Shown: positions 17,660 through 26,497, numbered from the stretch's first letter. The stretch: 51,044 bases of DNA from Faecalicatena sp. (GCA_009774255.1 VSNK01000010.1:1-51044); one strand, 5' to 3'. The notes: generated by a model from the letters alone, not told the origin. Translations and numbers: made by a program.

Positions 17660-20560
17660 ATGAAGGTCAAAAGATTATGGAAAGGCGCGGCGTTTGTTTT
17701 ATGTTTTATCCTGATAGCATGCATAATGGGAGGGGGGCTGTCCGTTACGGCCCATGCGGCAGGAAAAAGGACGGTAAAGGTAGCTTTTTTCCCAATGAAC
17801 GGTTACAATGAGTTGGATGAGAATGGGAATTTTTCCGGTATGGACGTGGAATATCTGGAGGAGCTGTGCATCTACGCCAACTGGGAGATCGAGTATGTGG
17901 AATGTGAGAGCTGGGATAAGGCACTCCAGCTTGTGAAGGAGAAGAAAGTGGATCTGGTAGGAACTGCCCAATATTCGGCGGAACGGGCGAAAGTCTATCA
18001 ATATGCGGATCTTTCCAGCGGTTATACCTTCGGTATTATTGCGACAAATCCAAACACCAGCCTGGCATACGAGGATTTTGAAGCCATGAAGAATGTCGAA
18101 TTCGGCATGGTGAACACTTATGTACGCAGGCAGGAGTTTCTGGAATACCTGTCTGATCACGGCATCAAATCTCCTAAAATCAAAGAGTATAACTCCACGG
18201 CGGAGCTACAAAAAGCGTTGGACAGGAACGAAATAGATGCCATGGTCCACACATTTATGGAGATTAAGGAAGGCCAGCGTCTGATCGGACGTTTTGCCCC
18301 CAGGCCGTTTTATTATATCACATATCAGGGCAACGATGACGTGCAGCGGGAATTGGATCAGGCAATCGCTGATCTGAAAATGAACCAGCCGGAGCTGGAA
18401 ACAAAGCTGATGTACAAGTTTTATCAAAGCAAGCTGGACAAGACGATCGTATTTACGACAGAGGAAAAAAAGTACCTTGAAGAGACAGACCGCATTAAGG
18501 TAGGTTATTTTGACGGTTATTATCCATTTCTATACGAGGAAGAGGGGGAGTGCAGGGGACTGACTAGAGAGATGCTCGAAGGATCGGCCGCGATCATGGG
18601 CCTGTCGATTTCCTGGCAGAAGATAGAGACGCCCCAGGAGGCAAGTGAAGCGCTGAAGAACGGCAGTATTGATGTGATGTCCTACTGTGTCCATCCGGAA
18701 GGGGAGCTGGACTCCGAGCTGATCAAGATCAAAGAATATGCGCAGGTTCCGCTGGCGCTTGTCATGAAGAAAAGTACGGAGACAAGCTCTATAAAAACGC
18801 TGGCCACAGTTCATTATCTGTCCGAAAATATAGAAAATGTGATAGATACGGAAACGGTCTCTCTGCTGATCTGTGATACACAGCAGGAATGTATCGAAGC
18901 AGTCAAGAGGGGAAAAGCGGATGCCGTGCTGTGCGACGGATATCTGGCAGAATATTCACTGAGCACGGAGATGAGTTATTATGACCTGGAAATCAAAAGC
19001 GTTCTCAGCGGGGGGCATGGTATCTCTATGTCGGCACGGAGCGACGCGCCGGAGCTTGCCGGTATCTTAAATAAGACTGTGCTTGAGATCGATGCAAGGG
19101 CCGTGAATGATTATATGCTTGAGCGCAACGTATACTCTCTGGCGAGTGTCAGCAAGTTTGTGCAGGATCACAGCATCGCTATTATTGGAGTCCTGATCCT
19201 GATCATGCTGCTGATCGTACTTGTTGCCCTGCACATCGTCCGGGACTCCATGAAGATACAGAAGCTGATGTACAAGGATGTGGAGATCGATATCGGAAAC
19301 CTGAATTATCTCATCTACTGGGGAAAACGCGCATTGCTGCCGGAGAGGCTGAAGCAGCAGTACGCGATTGCATATATCAATATTGCTCAGTTCCAACGTT
19401 ACAAGGTGGTGTACGGATGGCGCAACGGACAGAAGCTACTGGAAGCGATTGCGGAAGCATTGACGAAAAGTGTGAAAAAAGGGGAAGTCTGCGCCAAGGC
19501 CGACGGCGACCATTTTGCGCTTCTGCTGTCCGAAGAGTATGGGGATATTATCGAGAGGCTCAAGCAGATCGATGAATATGTTGAGAAATGTATCCACCGC
19601 AATACGGGAAACCATATCGAGATTCAGATGGGTATCTATTTTATTCCTTCGAACAGCAATGATCTGAGGGGCGCGGTGGACTGCGCGAGCCAGGCCATTG
19701 ATTTTATACGCGACAATGGCACTGAAAAAATGAAGGTTTATGACGAATCCCTTGAGAATGCCTTACGGGAACGGCATGATAAAGAAAAATTGCTGGATTC
19801 CGTAGATATTGATGAGAATTTTGTTACATATTATCAGGCGAAGGTCGATGTTTCCACAAATAAAATAGTAGGCGCCGAGGCGCTGGTGCGTTTCCTGGAT
19901 CCGACGGCATCCGGCGCGGTCAGGTCCCCAGGATTCTTTGTCCCGTATTATGAGCAAACCGGCAAGGTAACGGAGATTGACTTTTTTGTGCTGCGCTGTG
20001 TGTGCCGTATGCTCCGGAGGCGTCTGGATCAGGGACAGGAAGTGGTTACGATTTCCTGCAATTTTTCCAGAATGCATTTTACAAAGCATGATTTTGCAAA
20101 GCGCTTTGAGGAAGTGCTTGATAAGTACCAGATTCCAAAAGAACTGATTGAGGTCGAGATTACGGAAACGCTTGTCATGGAAGAGATGGAAGCGAAGACC
20201 GCGGAGCAGACTCTGGACGACCTGCATGCGAAGGGAGTACGGCTTTCCATTGATGATTTTGGTTCCGGATATTCCTCCCTCGGCGTGATTGAAAAGATAC
20301 CGGCTTCCGTCATAAAACTGGACCGTTCATTCCTGCTGAACCAGGAGGACAGAGTACGTCAGGTGATCATCATGAGAAGTATCGTGGAACTGGCCGGCAA
20401 TCTGGGTGCGCAGATCGTATGTGAAGGCGTGGAGACCGATGCAGATGTGGAACTCATGAGAGAGATTGGTGCCCGTGTGGCACAGGGCTACCGCTATGCA
20501 AAGCCAGTACCGGAGGGCGAATTTGAGAGAAGGCTGTCGGAAAATGCGGGTGCGGCGTAG
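17660..20560 (+). CDS. Sensor with two SBP_bac_3 domains, degenerate GGDEF and EAL
   Basis: Membrane c-di-GMP signalling protein of about 966 aa. A signal peptide (residues 1-34, ending AHAA) is followed by two solute-binding-protein family 3 domains, about 38-260 and 280-500. The second is preceded by a linker KTIVFTTEEKKYLEETDRIK. One transmembrane helix lies near 515-540 (IAIIGVLILIMLLIVLVAL). The GGDEF site reads ADGDHF, so cyclase activity is probably lost. The EAL domain keeps GAEALVRF, SCNFSR, EITET, DDFGSGYSSL and CEGVET, so phosphodiesterase activity is likely. Inference: an outside amino acid or small polar ligand controls c-di-GMP breakdown. The ATG at 17660 is chosen because the signal peptide starts there and GGG lies about 12 bases upstream; an ATG at 17648 is possible. 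Confidence 0.88.
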   Translation: MKVKRLWKGAAFVLCFILIACIMGGGLSVTAHAAGKRTVKVAFFPMNGYNELDENGNFSGMDVEYLEELCIYANWEIEYVECESWDKALQLVKEKKVDLVGTAQYSAERAKVYQYADLSSGYTFGIIATNPNTSLAYEDFEAMKNVEFGMVNTYVRRQEFLEYLSDHGIKSPKIKEYNSTAELQKALDRNEIDAMVHTFMEIKEGQRLIGRFAPRPFYYITYQGNDDVQRELDQAIADLKMNQPELETKLMYKFYQSKLDKTIVFTTEEKKYLEETDRIKVGYFDGYYPFLYEEEGECRGLTREMLEGSAAIMGLSISWQKIETPQEASEALKNGSIDVMSYCVHPEGELDSELIKIKEYAQVPLALVMKKSTETSSIKTLATVHYLSENIENVIDTETVSLLICDTQQECIEAVKRGKADAVLCDGYLAEYSLSTEMSYYDLEIKSVLSGGHGISMSARSDAPELAGILNKTVLEIDARAVNDYMLERNVYSLASVSKFVQDHSIAIIGVLILIMLLIVLVALHIVRDSMKIQKLMYKDVEIDIGNLNYLIYWGKRALLPERLKQQYAIAYINIAQFQRYKVVYGWRNGQKLLEAIAEALTKSVKKGEVCAKADGDHFALLLSEEYGDIIERLKQIDEYVEKCIHRNTGNHIEIQMGIYFIPSNSNDLRGAVDCASQAIDFIRDNGTEKMKVYDESLENALRERHDKEKLLDSVDIDENFVTYYQAKVDVSTNKIVGAEALVRFLDPTASGAVRSPGFFVPYYEQTGKVTEIDFFVLRCVCRMLRRRLDQGQEVVTISCNFSRMHFTKHDFAKRFEEVLDKYQIPKELIEVEITETLVMEEMEAKTAEQTLDDLHAKGVRLSIDDFGSGYSSLGVIEKIPASVIKLDRSFLLNQEDRVRQVIIMRSIVELAGNLGAQIVCEGVETDADVELMREIGARVAQGYRYAKPVPEGEFERRLSENAGAA

Positions 20561-20621
20561 AAAAATATGTCGTAGTTTCATTGTCAAAGAAGAAGGACAG
20601 ATGAAAACGAAGTTTTGTTTT

Positions 20622-20653
20622 GGGGGAGCGGAGAAATCCGCCCCTCTTTTTTT
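20622..20653 (+). terminator. Terminator after the EAL sensor gene
   Basis: A GGGGAGCGGA arm, a short GAAA loop and TCCGCCCCT, followed by a run of seven T residues. Confidence 0.75.
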
Positions 20654-20723
20654 GTAACGAAACCTCTTTTTTTCGGATATATGGATATACAATAAAAATC
20701 ATTACAAAGGAGGTGTGTGAGTC

Positions 20724-21122
20724 TTGAAGGAGATCGAGAAAGCCTATACCTGTTATGCGAAGGATGTGTACCGCTATCTGTTAAGCCTGTCGCAGGACGA
20801 GGACCTGGCGGAGGAGCTGACACAGGAAACCTTTTTTCGCGCCATGCGCACGATCAATAGCTACGATGGGAGCTGCAAGCTGTCAGTATGGCTCTGCCAG
20901 GTCGCCAAACACATCTGGTATCAATGGCTGGACAAGCGTTCCCGCTGGAAACAGGTGGAGCTTACGGAAGAAGTTCCATGTCAGGAATCACCGGAGCATT
21001 CCACGGTGCTGCACATGGAGAAGACAGAATTGTACCAGGCGATCCATTCCCTGCCGGAGCCTATGCGCGAGCTGGTACATCTGCGCCTGTATTCGGAGGT
21101 ATCGGCTTTATCATCGGGATGA
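20724..21122 (+). pseudogene. ECF-type sigma factor truncated in region 4
   Basis: TTG start 8 bases after a perfect AAAGGAGGTG. It encodes a sigma region 2 (YRYLLSLSQDEDLAEELTQETFFRAM...) and a linker, then the start of region 4.1 (LPEPMRELVHLRLYSEVS). After LYSEVS the frame runs into an unrelated tail and stops; the -35-binding helix-turn-helix of region 4.2 is missing. The sequence then continues, in another frame, as the tail of a membrane protein. An internal deletion that fused two neighbouring genes (sigma factor and its likely membrane anti-sigma partner) explains this. Probably non-functional. Confidence 0.75.
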
Positions 21123-21289
21123 GCAACTGCATTCGTTCCATGGACTTTTCCGCACCAGACGCATTTGTCTGGATCCTCCGGGGCGCGGCGGCGGCCATGG
21201 TTTCACTCCTTTACCCGCTGCTGATCTGTGTGATCCTGCTTCCGCTCTGCTTTATGCTCAAAAAGCATATAGACGAAAAAAACAGGTAA
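21095..21289 (+). pseudogene. C-terminal remnant of a membrane protein, possible anti-sigma
   Basis: This frame has no start of its own. It begins at the deletion junction with GGIGFIIGMSNCIRSMDFSA and has one long hydrophobic helix (AAAMVSLLYPLLICVILLPLCFM) followed by basic residues and a stop. In clostridial ECF loci a zinc-finger anti-sigma membrane protein commonly follows the sigma gene; that identity is inferred from position only. Confidence 0.55.
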
Positions 21290-21375
21290 ATTGTGTTAGA
21301 CATTAAATAAAAATGGATATATAATATAAGCGTTCTGGCAATATTCCGGTAGCAGCAGAATAGGCGGTGAAGATA

Positions 21376-22119
21376 ATGAGAGATTTCGTTTTCGGCTATA
21401 TAAAAGAGAAATATAAGATATCACCTGAATATCCGTGGAGGAGGGATAAGACCAGCGCCGTATTCCGCCATGAGGATAACAGGAAATGGTTTGCGCTTGT
21501 CATGGAGGTGCAAAGGAGCAGGCTGGGCCTTTTCGGAGAAGAATGTGTAGATATAATAAATCTTAAGACAGAGGATCTCTTTTTCAGAGATATGCTGATC
21601 AAGGAAGAGGGTGTTATGCCTGCCTATCATATGAACAAGCTTCACTGGATTACAGTACTTTTAGACGGTACGCTTCCGGAGGAACGGATTTATGACCTGA
21701 TCGACCTGAGTTATGCTGCCACGGCTTCTGCCAGAAAAAAAGAAATAATCCGTCCGCCGAAGGAGTGGATTGTTCCGGCCAATCCCAAATACTATGATAT
21801 TGAACATGCTTTTGATCATACGGATCAGATACAATGGAAGCAGGGGCGGGGCATAAAAAAAGGAGATACGGTATTTCTTTATGCCGCGGCTCCGATATCT
21901 GCAATTCTTTACAAATGCAAGGTGACAGAAACAAATATTCCTTATGCGTATGAAAGGGACGGCCTGACAATTACGGCATTAATGGAGATAAAGATGAAAA
22001 AGAGGTACAGGCCGGATCAGTTTACATTCCAGGTTTTGAAGGACGAATATGGTATCTATGCCGTCAGAGGCCCTAGGGGGATACCCAACAGTCTCAGTGC
22101 GGCTCTTGCAAAGGGATGA
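21376..22119 (+). CDS. MmcQ/YjbR-like domain fused to an EVE/PUA-like domain
   Basis: 247 aa. Residues about 1-118 resemble the MmcQ/YjbR fold (PWRRDKTSAVFRHEDNRKWFALVMEV and HWITVLLDGTLPEERIYDLIDLSY). Residues about 128-245 resemble an EVE/PUA-like fold (EWIVPANPKYYDIEHAFDHT, IKKGDTVFLYAAAP), a domain known to bind modified bases. The ATG at 21376 has AGGCGG 7 bases before it and is preferred to a GTG 9 bases upstream. The combination suggests nucleic-acid binding. Function not known. The TetR remnant follows in the same frame, directly after its stop. Confidence 0.75.
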   Translation: MRDFVFGYIKEKYKISPEYPWRRDKTSAVFRHEDNRKWFALVMEVQRSRLGLFGEECVDIINLKTEDLFFRDMLIKEEGVMPAYHMNKLHWITVLLDGTLPEERIYDLIDLSYAATASARKKEIIRPPKEWIVPANPKYYDIEHAFDHTDQIQWKQGRGIKKGDTVFLYAAAPISAILYKCKVTETNIPYAYERDGLTITALMEIKMKKRYRPDQFTFQVLKDEYGIYAVRGPRGIPNSLSAALAKG

Positions 22120-22287
22120 GCCGGATGTGTAGGCAAATTACCAGTGAACCATATTGTATCGTTTGCCCATGGATACGCAAGTATCATCGCCAACAATTCA
22201 TTAGAATACGACGAGGAGCTTATAAAATTCCATTTGGAACGGGCATATAGAGGTGCGATATTGGCAGTCCAGGAGGAAATGAAATGA
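22120..22287 (+). pseudogene. C-terminal remnant of a TetR family regulator
   Basis: An open stretch without a start codon at its natural position, in frame with the stop of the previous gene. It ends HGYASIIANNSLEYDEEL...ILAVQEEMK, the typical last helices of a TetR/AcrR regulator. The DNA-binding half is gone. Its stop overlaps the ATG of the CPBP gene (ATGA), so it retains the coupling of a regulator-protease operon. Confidence 0.6.
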
Positions 22288-22958
22288 AAAATCAACAAGT
22301 TATGGAGAACAACAAGAGTGCCATCCCCACGATTATTGGTATGGCAATAATGATATTATTGACGGTAACAAAAGCTGTGCCGTCCTCGAATATTGCGGGT
22401 TATTCTGTGTTTGTTGGGATAGCGTTTTTCTTCATTGTAGAAGCAGTTTCCAAAACACCGAATGCCGAATCGGGTTTGCGTTTTAATACGATTGTGGAGG
22501 ATATTAAAAAGCCGAGTGTGATTGTCTGGATGCTGTTGCCGGGCGTGAGTGGTATTGTAGCGCTTGTTGTGGGAAATCTAATTTTCGGCGGAGAATTTGT
22601 TGCCCATGTAATGGGGCGGACGAGTTCTATCCTGTCTTTTGATAAAACAGCACTGCTGATCGGTCAGGTTATCATTGCGGCATTTGGCGAGGAAATTGCA
22701 TATCGGGGGTTCTTCCTTGGGAAAGGTATGAAGATATTTCCATTTTGGCTCTGCGCAGTTGTTTCATCGCTTGCTTTTGCAGCAGGGCATATTGCCGCAG
22801 GAAACATAGGGCTTGTAGTTTATGATGTTGCCGCTGTTTTCATCGATAGTTTGATTTTTTCGGTAATTTATCATAAATCGCGTAATTGCGTTATCAGTAC
22901 CTTTTCTCATATTCTTGGAAACGCAATATCGCTTGTTGCTGTATTTCTATTTTTTTAA
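22284..22958 (+). CDS. CPBP family intramembrane metalloprotease 2
   Basis: 224 aa, largely hydrophobic with about six to seven membrane helices. The three CPBP motifs are EEIAYRGFF (EExxxR), FAAGHIAAG and SHILGN. Shorter than the protein at 8640-9686 and only distantly similar. AGGAGG lies 7 bases before the ATG, inside the TetR remnant. The substrate is unknown; bacteriocin immunity or peptide processing are common roles for the family. Confidence 0.82.
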   Translation: MKNQQVMENNKSAIPTIIGMAIMILLTVTKAVPSSNIAGYSVFVGIAFFFIVEAVSKTPNAESGLRFNTIVEDIKKPSVIVWMLLPGVSGIVALVVGNLIFGGEFVAHVMGRTSSILSFDKTALLIGQVIIAAFGEEIAYRGFFLGKGMKIFPFWLCAVVSSLAFAAGHIAAGNIGLVVYDVAAVFIDSLIFSVIYHKSRNCVISTFSHILGNAISLVAVFLFF

Positions 22959-23015
22959 GTCAAGAGGATTTACGCAGATTTCAAATGATTATAGGCATAG
23001 GAAGAGGTGTAGGCA

Positions 23016-23303
23016 TTGAACAGCAGAGTGTATGAGTATGAGTCCCTGCTCTGTGAAGCGGGGAAGACAGGGGGCGCTTATGTCATTTTTCCCTATGATG
23101 TCCGGAAAGAGTTTGGGCGGGGAAGGGTGAAGGTACATGCTACGTTTGACGGGGAGCCCTATGATGGCAGTGTTGTGAATATGGGGGTAAAGAACGCTGA
23201 CGGGAGTGTGTGTTATATTATCGGTGTGCGTAAGGATATCCGTTCCCGGATAGGGAAGCAGCCGGGTGACAGGGTCCTGGTGACGGTCAGGGAACGGGAA
23301 TGA
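23016..23303 (+). CDS. DUF1905 domain protein
   Basis: Small protein of 95 aa with the DUF1905 pattern: EYESLLCEAGKTGGAYVIFPYDVRKEFG, VKVHATFDGEPYDG, then IGVRKDIRSRIGKQPGDRVLVTVRERE. Such domains occur alone or fused to YdeI-like proteins; function unknown. The TTG start lies 6 bases after GAAGAGGTG. A terminator follows directly. Confidence 0.75.
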   Translation: MNSRVYEYESLLCEAGKTGGAYVIFPYDVRKEFGRGRVKVHATFDGEPYDGSVVNMGVKNADGSVCYIIGVRKDIRSRIGKQPGDRVLVTVRERE

Positions 23304-23310
23304 GGCAGGA

Positions 23311-23353
23311 GAAAGACATTGATTATTTTTAAGGGATAGTCAATGTCTTTTTC
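23311..23353 (+). terminator. Terminator after the DUF1905 gene
   Basis: Arms GAAAGACATTGA / TCAATGTCTTTTTC with a 17-base loop. Confidence 0.7.
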
Positions 23354-23598
23354 CCAGAGAGTCGGGAAGGCGGCGTGGGGAGAGTCAGAAAATAGAAGAT
23401 GTTCCCTGATGTCGGCAACTCTGTCATAGATTGTTTCGTAGTAAGGCATATCATTCCCCATTCGTTGGCTGCAATGGGGAACATAAGTCCCCATCTGTTT
23501 TAAAATCGTGCATTTCGTCCTTCTATTATAGTATAACCGATTATTTCGTCCTTGTTATTCACTCTTTTTCGGGCTAGGATAAACATAGATCAAATGCT

Positions 23599-23728
23599 GT
23601 TATACTGCGCGCCAGATATATCTGTCGTGCAGTATAACATGATGCGCACAGCCGCTGAGGAATTATGCCGCTTTGCGGCTGCGGCTGGCGCGATACTCAC
23701 GGCAGTTTTCATCGGCCGTGAGTATATC
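23599..23728. repeat. Structured repeat, family B, copy 1
   Basis: About 130 bases with three nested hairpins: GTTATACTGC / GCAGTATAAC, GCCGCTTTGCGGC and ATACTCACGGC / GCCGTGAGTAT. A near-identical copy (about 9 differences) is at 35996-36127. The rest of the gap 23304-23773 holds only the terminator above; no other gene was recognised. Confidence 0.85.
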
Positions 23729-23773
23729 TATACGGCTGAAAAAATGGAATCAGATTCAGAAACGGAGGGTAAT

Positions 23774-26257
23774 ATGAGAAATCAGAATATTGACAAAGGC
23801 TGGCAGTTTGAATATGGGATGCAAAGTCCGTTCCCATCCGCAGAGAGTAAACCGAGGGTGGTGGATCTGCCCCACGATTACATGATCGAGAGTGATGTGA
23901 CACCGGACGCACCGGGAACAGGCGCGATGGGATTTTACACGGGAGGAGTGGCGAATTACCGCAGGATGCTGGACATTCCGGCAGAATGGGAAAATGACCG
24001 GATCGGGCTGAAATTTGATGGTGTGATGATGAATGCGACTGTGGAGGTGAACGGCAGCAAGGCCGCTCTGCAGCATTATGGTTATGCGCCGTTTTTTGTA
24101 GATATCACCCAGTTTGTCTACTGCGGAAAGGAAAACAGTATTACGGTGACGGTGAATCCCAGCCAGCAGCCCAATTCCCGTTGGTATACGGGAGCCGGCA
24201 TTTACCGGTCGGTGGAGCTGGTGCATACCCCTGCGCTGCATGCCGCCGAGGACGGAATCTTTGTGTACACGAGGGAAATCGAATACAATCCGGACGGAAG
24301 CGCTGCCCGCGCTTTTTTGCAGACGGATGTGGAGGTCTGCAACGAGGCCGGTGAAAATCGTCTGGCGGAGGTAGAAGTCTATTTGACAGAGGAAGGAAGC
24401 GGGGACGTTGTTGTCTCCCGCAAAACCAAGGTTCAGGTTCAAAAGGAAGCGGCGGAGCATGCCCGCCTTGCGTTTACGGTTGAGACGCCGAAGCTGTGGA
24501 GCGCGGAAACTCCCGCTCTGTACCAGGTTCACGCAAAGGTGACAGAGATCGGGACTTTTAAGACCCATCCGGTTTTGAAAGAAAACGGTTCTGTGGATGA
24601 GATTCATGCGCTGTTCGGCATCCGCACTGTGACGGCAGATCCGGTTCACGGGCTTCGGATCAGTGGAAAGACAACCAAGCTCAAAGGCGGATGCCTGCAC
24701 CATGACAACGGGATCCTTGGGGCTGTCTCCACCTATGAGGTGGAAGTCCGTAAGCTTAAGAGGATGAAGGAGATTGGATTCAATGCGGTCCGCACCACCC
24801 ACAATCCGCCATCCAAGGCGCTGATGGAAGCATGCAGCCGTTTAGGTCTGTATGTATTTGATGAGGCATTCGATACATGGGGGATGGGAAAAGTACCCGG
24901 CGATTACAACCAGTATTTTGATACGGACTGGGAAAAAGATCTCAGCGCATTTATGAAACGGGATCGGAATTATCCGAGTGTGATCCTCTGGTCTACGGGC
25001 AATGAGATCACAGAGCGAGGCGGGCTGAACAACGGCTATGTAATCGCGAACCGGCTGGCGGAATTTGTCAGAAATATGGATCCGAGCCGTCCGGTCAGCA
25101 ACGGTGTCTGCTCCTTCTGGAGCGGGCTGGACGAAGAACTGATGGAAGAGGGCAGGAAGAAACTGGAAGAAGTCATCAGCGGTGCTGCGGATATCCAGAA
25201 TGTGGATCTGGATGGGAAACAGGACAAGGACTGGGAGCGCTATACGGAACCATTTGTCAATGGGCTGGATGTAGTCGGATACAATTATATGGAAGAGAAG
25301 TATGAGGCTGACCATGAAATGTACCCGGATCGTGTCATCCTGGGTTCCGAGAACTACCCGAAGGAGATCGGCTTCCGCTGGCCGCTGGTGATGCGCCTGC
25401 CCTATGTGATCGGGGATTTCACATGGACGGCGGTGGATTATATCGGAGAGGCGGGAATCGGCAAGGCCGTGGCAGTGGAACCGGATGACCCGAGAGTCCA
25501 GATGGGACCCTACGGCCTGATGTCCCACGGTTCGGGCTTCCCCTGGAGGCTTGCAAATGACGCGGACATTGATATCAATGGAACTATTCTCCCCCAGGGA
25601 GAATACAGGAGCGTGGTGTGGGGGAATCCGGAAACCTTCCTCTATTCCTACGATCCGGCAGATTTCCATAAGATGGAATTGATCAGCAAATGGGGATTTA
25701 CGGATGTGAGAAGATCCTGGAACTGGCCGGGGCAGGAAGGACAGCCTGCAAAGGTGATGGTATTTTCCTGTGCCGATGAGGTAGAGCTGTATTTGAATGG
25801 CAAAAGTGTAGGAAAAAAAGCCGTTGCCAAGGAAGGCGAGCTTCCTCAGAGCGCCCTCTTTGAAACCGTGTATACACCAGGCGAACTTCTGGCAGTCAGC
25901 TTCAAAAACGGAGAAGAGGTGTCCCGCAGGACGCTTCGGACCACAGGAGACCCGGCAGCGCTTAGGCTTACTTCGGAGGAAGCAGGAAAATATGTCTATG
26001 TACAGGCGGAGATTGTAGACAGGGACGGGCTGTTGGTTCCGGATGCCAAGCTTCTGATGACGGCAACGGTATCAGGCGCCGCCAGCCTGGCCGGATTTGG
26101 CTCGGCAAATCCAATCACGGATGAGAATTACACTTCCGGGCACTTTACATCCTACCGCGGCAGGGCACTGGCAGTGCTTATGGCCAGTGAGGAAAATGGA
26201 CAGGCAGAGCTGACCATCTCCGCAGAAGGATTGGAAGATGTGAAGATCACCGTATAA
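23774..26257 (+). CDS. Glycoside hydrolase family 2 (beta-galactosidase/glucuronidase type)
   Basis: 827 aa hydrolase. The N-terminal sugar-binding domain begins with KGWQFEYGMQ and DLPHDYMIES. The Ig-like domain is next, then the TIM barrel with FNAVRTTHNPPS, DEAFDTW and the acid/base glutamate in LWSTGNEI. The nucleophile candidate is the glutamate in ILGSENYP. A C-terminal DUF4982-like region follows (SCADEVELYLNGKSVGKK). No signal peptide, so it acts in the cytoplasm on sugars brought in by the transporter at 26694. The ATG at 23774 follows GGAGGG; a longer frame reaches back through repeat B and is rejected. Substrate (galactoside, glucuronide or other) cannot be read from the sequence. 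Confidence 0.92.
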   Translation: MRNQNIDKGWQFEYGMQSPFPSAESKPRVVDLPHDYMIESDVTPDAPGTGAMGFYTGGVANYRRMLDIPAEWENDRIGLKFDGVMMNATVEVNGSKAALQHYGYAPFFVDITQFVYCGKENSITVTVNPSQQPNSRWYTGAGIYRSVELVHTPALHAAEDGIFVYTREIEYNPDGSAARAFLQTDVEVCNEAGENRLAEVEVYLTEEGSGDVVVSRKTKVQVQKEAAEHARLAFTVETPKLWSAETPALYQVHAKVTEIGTFKTHPVLKENGSVDEIHALFGIRTVTADPVHGLRISGKTTKLKGGCLHHDNGILGAVSTYEVEVRKLKRMKEIGFNAVRTTHNPPSKALMEACSRLGLYVFDEAFDTWGMGKVPGDYNQYFDTDWEKDLSAFMKRDRNYPSVILWSTGNEITERGGLNNGYVIANRLAEFVRNMDPSRPVSNGVCSFWSGLDEELMEEGRKKLEEVISGAADIQNVDLDGKQDKDWERYTEPFVNGLDVVGYNYMEEKYEADHEMYPDRVILGSENYPKEIGFRWPLVMRLPYVIGDFTWTAVDYIGEAGIGKAVAVEPDDPRVQMGPYGLMSHGSGFPWRLANDADIDINGTILPQGEYRSVVWGNPETFLYSYDPADFHKMELISKWGFTDVRRSWNWPGQEGQPAKVMVFSCADEVELYLNGKSVGKKAVAKEGELPQSALFETVYTPGELLAVSFKNGEEVSRRTLRTTGDPAALRLTSEEAGKYVYVQAEIVDRDGLLVPDAKLLMTATVSGAASLAGFGSANPITDENYTSGHFTSYRGRALAVLMASEENGQAELTISAEGLEDVKITV

Positions 26258-26355
26258 AAAAGATAAGGGTATCGTCCTGCCGGGAAACAGAGTATGTTCG
26301 GCGGCTGATACGCCGGAGAGAAAGATACCAGCTGTACGGCTGGAAAAAATATTCG

Positions 26356-26406
26356 GCAGCGGGCAGGAGGGTTTCATTTGACCTCCCATTTGTCCCGCTG
26401 CTTTTT
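26356..26406 (+). terminator. Terminator after the GH2 gene
   Basis: GCAGCGGG pairs with CCCGCTGC, with an inner GAGG/CCTC stem, and is followed by TTTTT. It may only partly block transcription into the transporter gene. Confidence 0.65.
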
Positions 26407-26421
26407 AAAATTACAAGAAAA

Positions 26422-26497
26422 GTGTGCGTCTTGACGCACACGCGCGCCGAAGCGCGGTTGCGATAGCAACCATTTTCCTTATGCGCGTAGTGCGCAT
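26422..26497. repeat. Cluster of four tandem hairpins, family C, copy 1
   Basis: Four stems in a row: GTGTGCGTC-TT-GACGCACAC, CGCGC-CGAA-GCGCG, GGTTGC-GATA-GCAACC and ATGCGC-GTAGT-GCGCAT. A shorter copy in reverse orientation is at 42707-42757. It lies in the gap between GH2 and the transporter. Confidence 0.75.

Noticed and set aside
23213..23494. Leftward 93-codon frame after the DUF1905 gene
   Set aside because: It overlaps the end of DUF1905 and the terminator, no family was recognised and no good ribosome binding site was seen.
23552..23773. Extended N-terminus of the GH2 protein (74 extra codons)
   Set aside because: It runs through repeat family B, which is also present elsewhere without a gene, and the ATG at 23774 has GGAGGG at the right distance and begins with a typical GH2 sequence.
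26422..26497. CRISPR array
   Set aside because: The stems differ from each other and there are no equal-length repeats or spacers; no cas genes are present.
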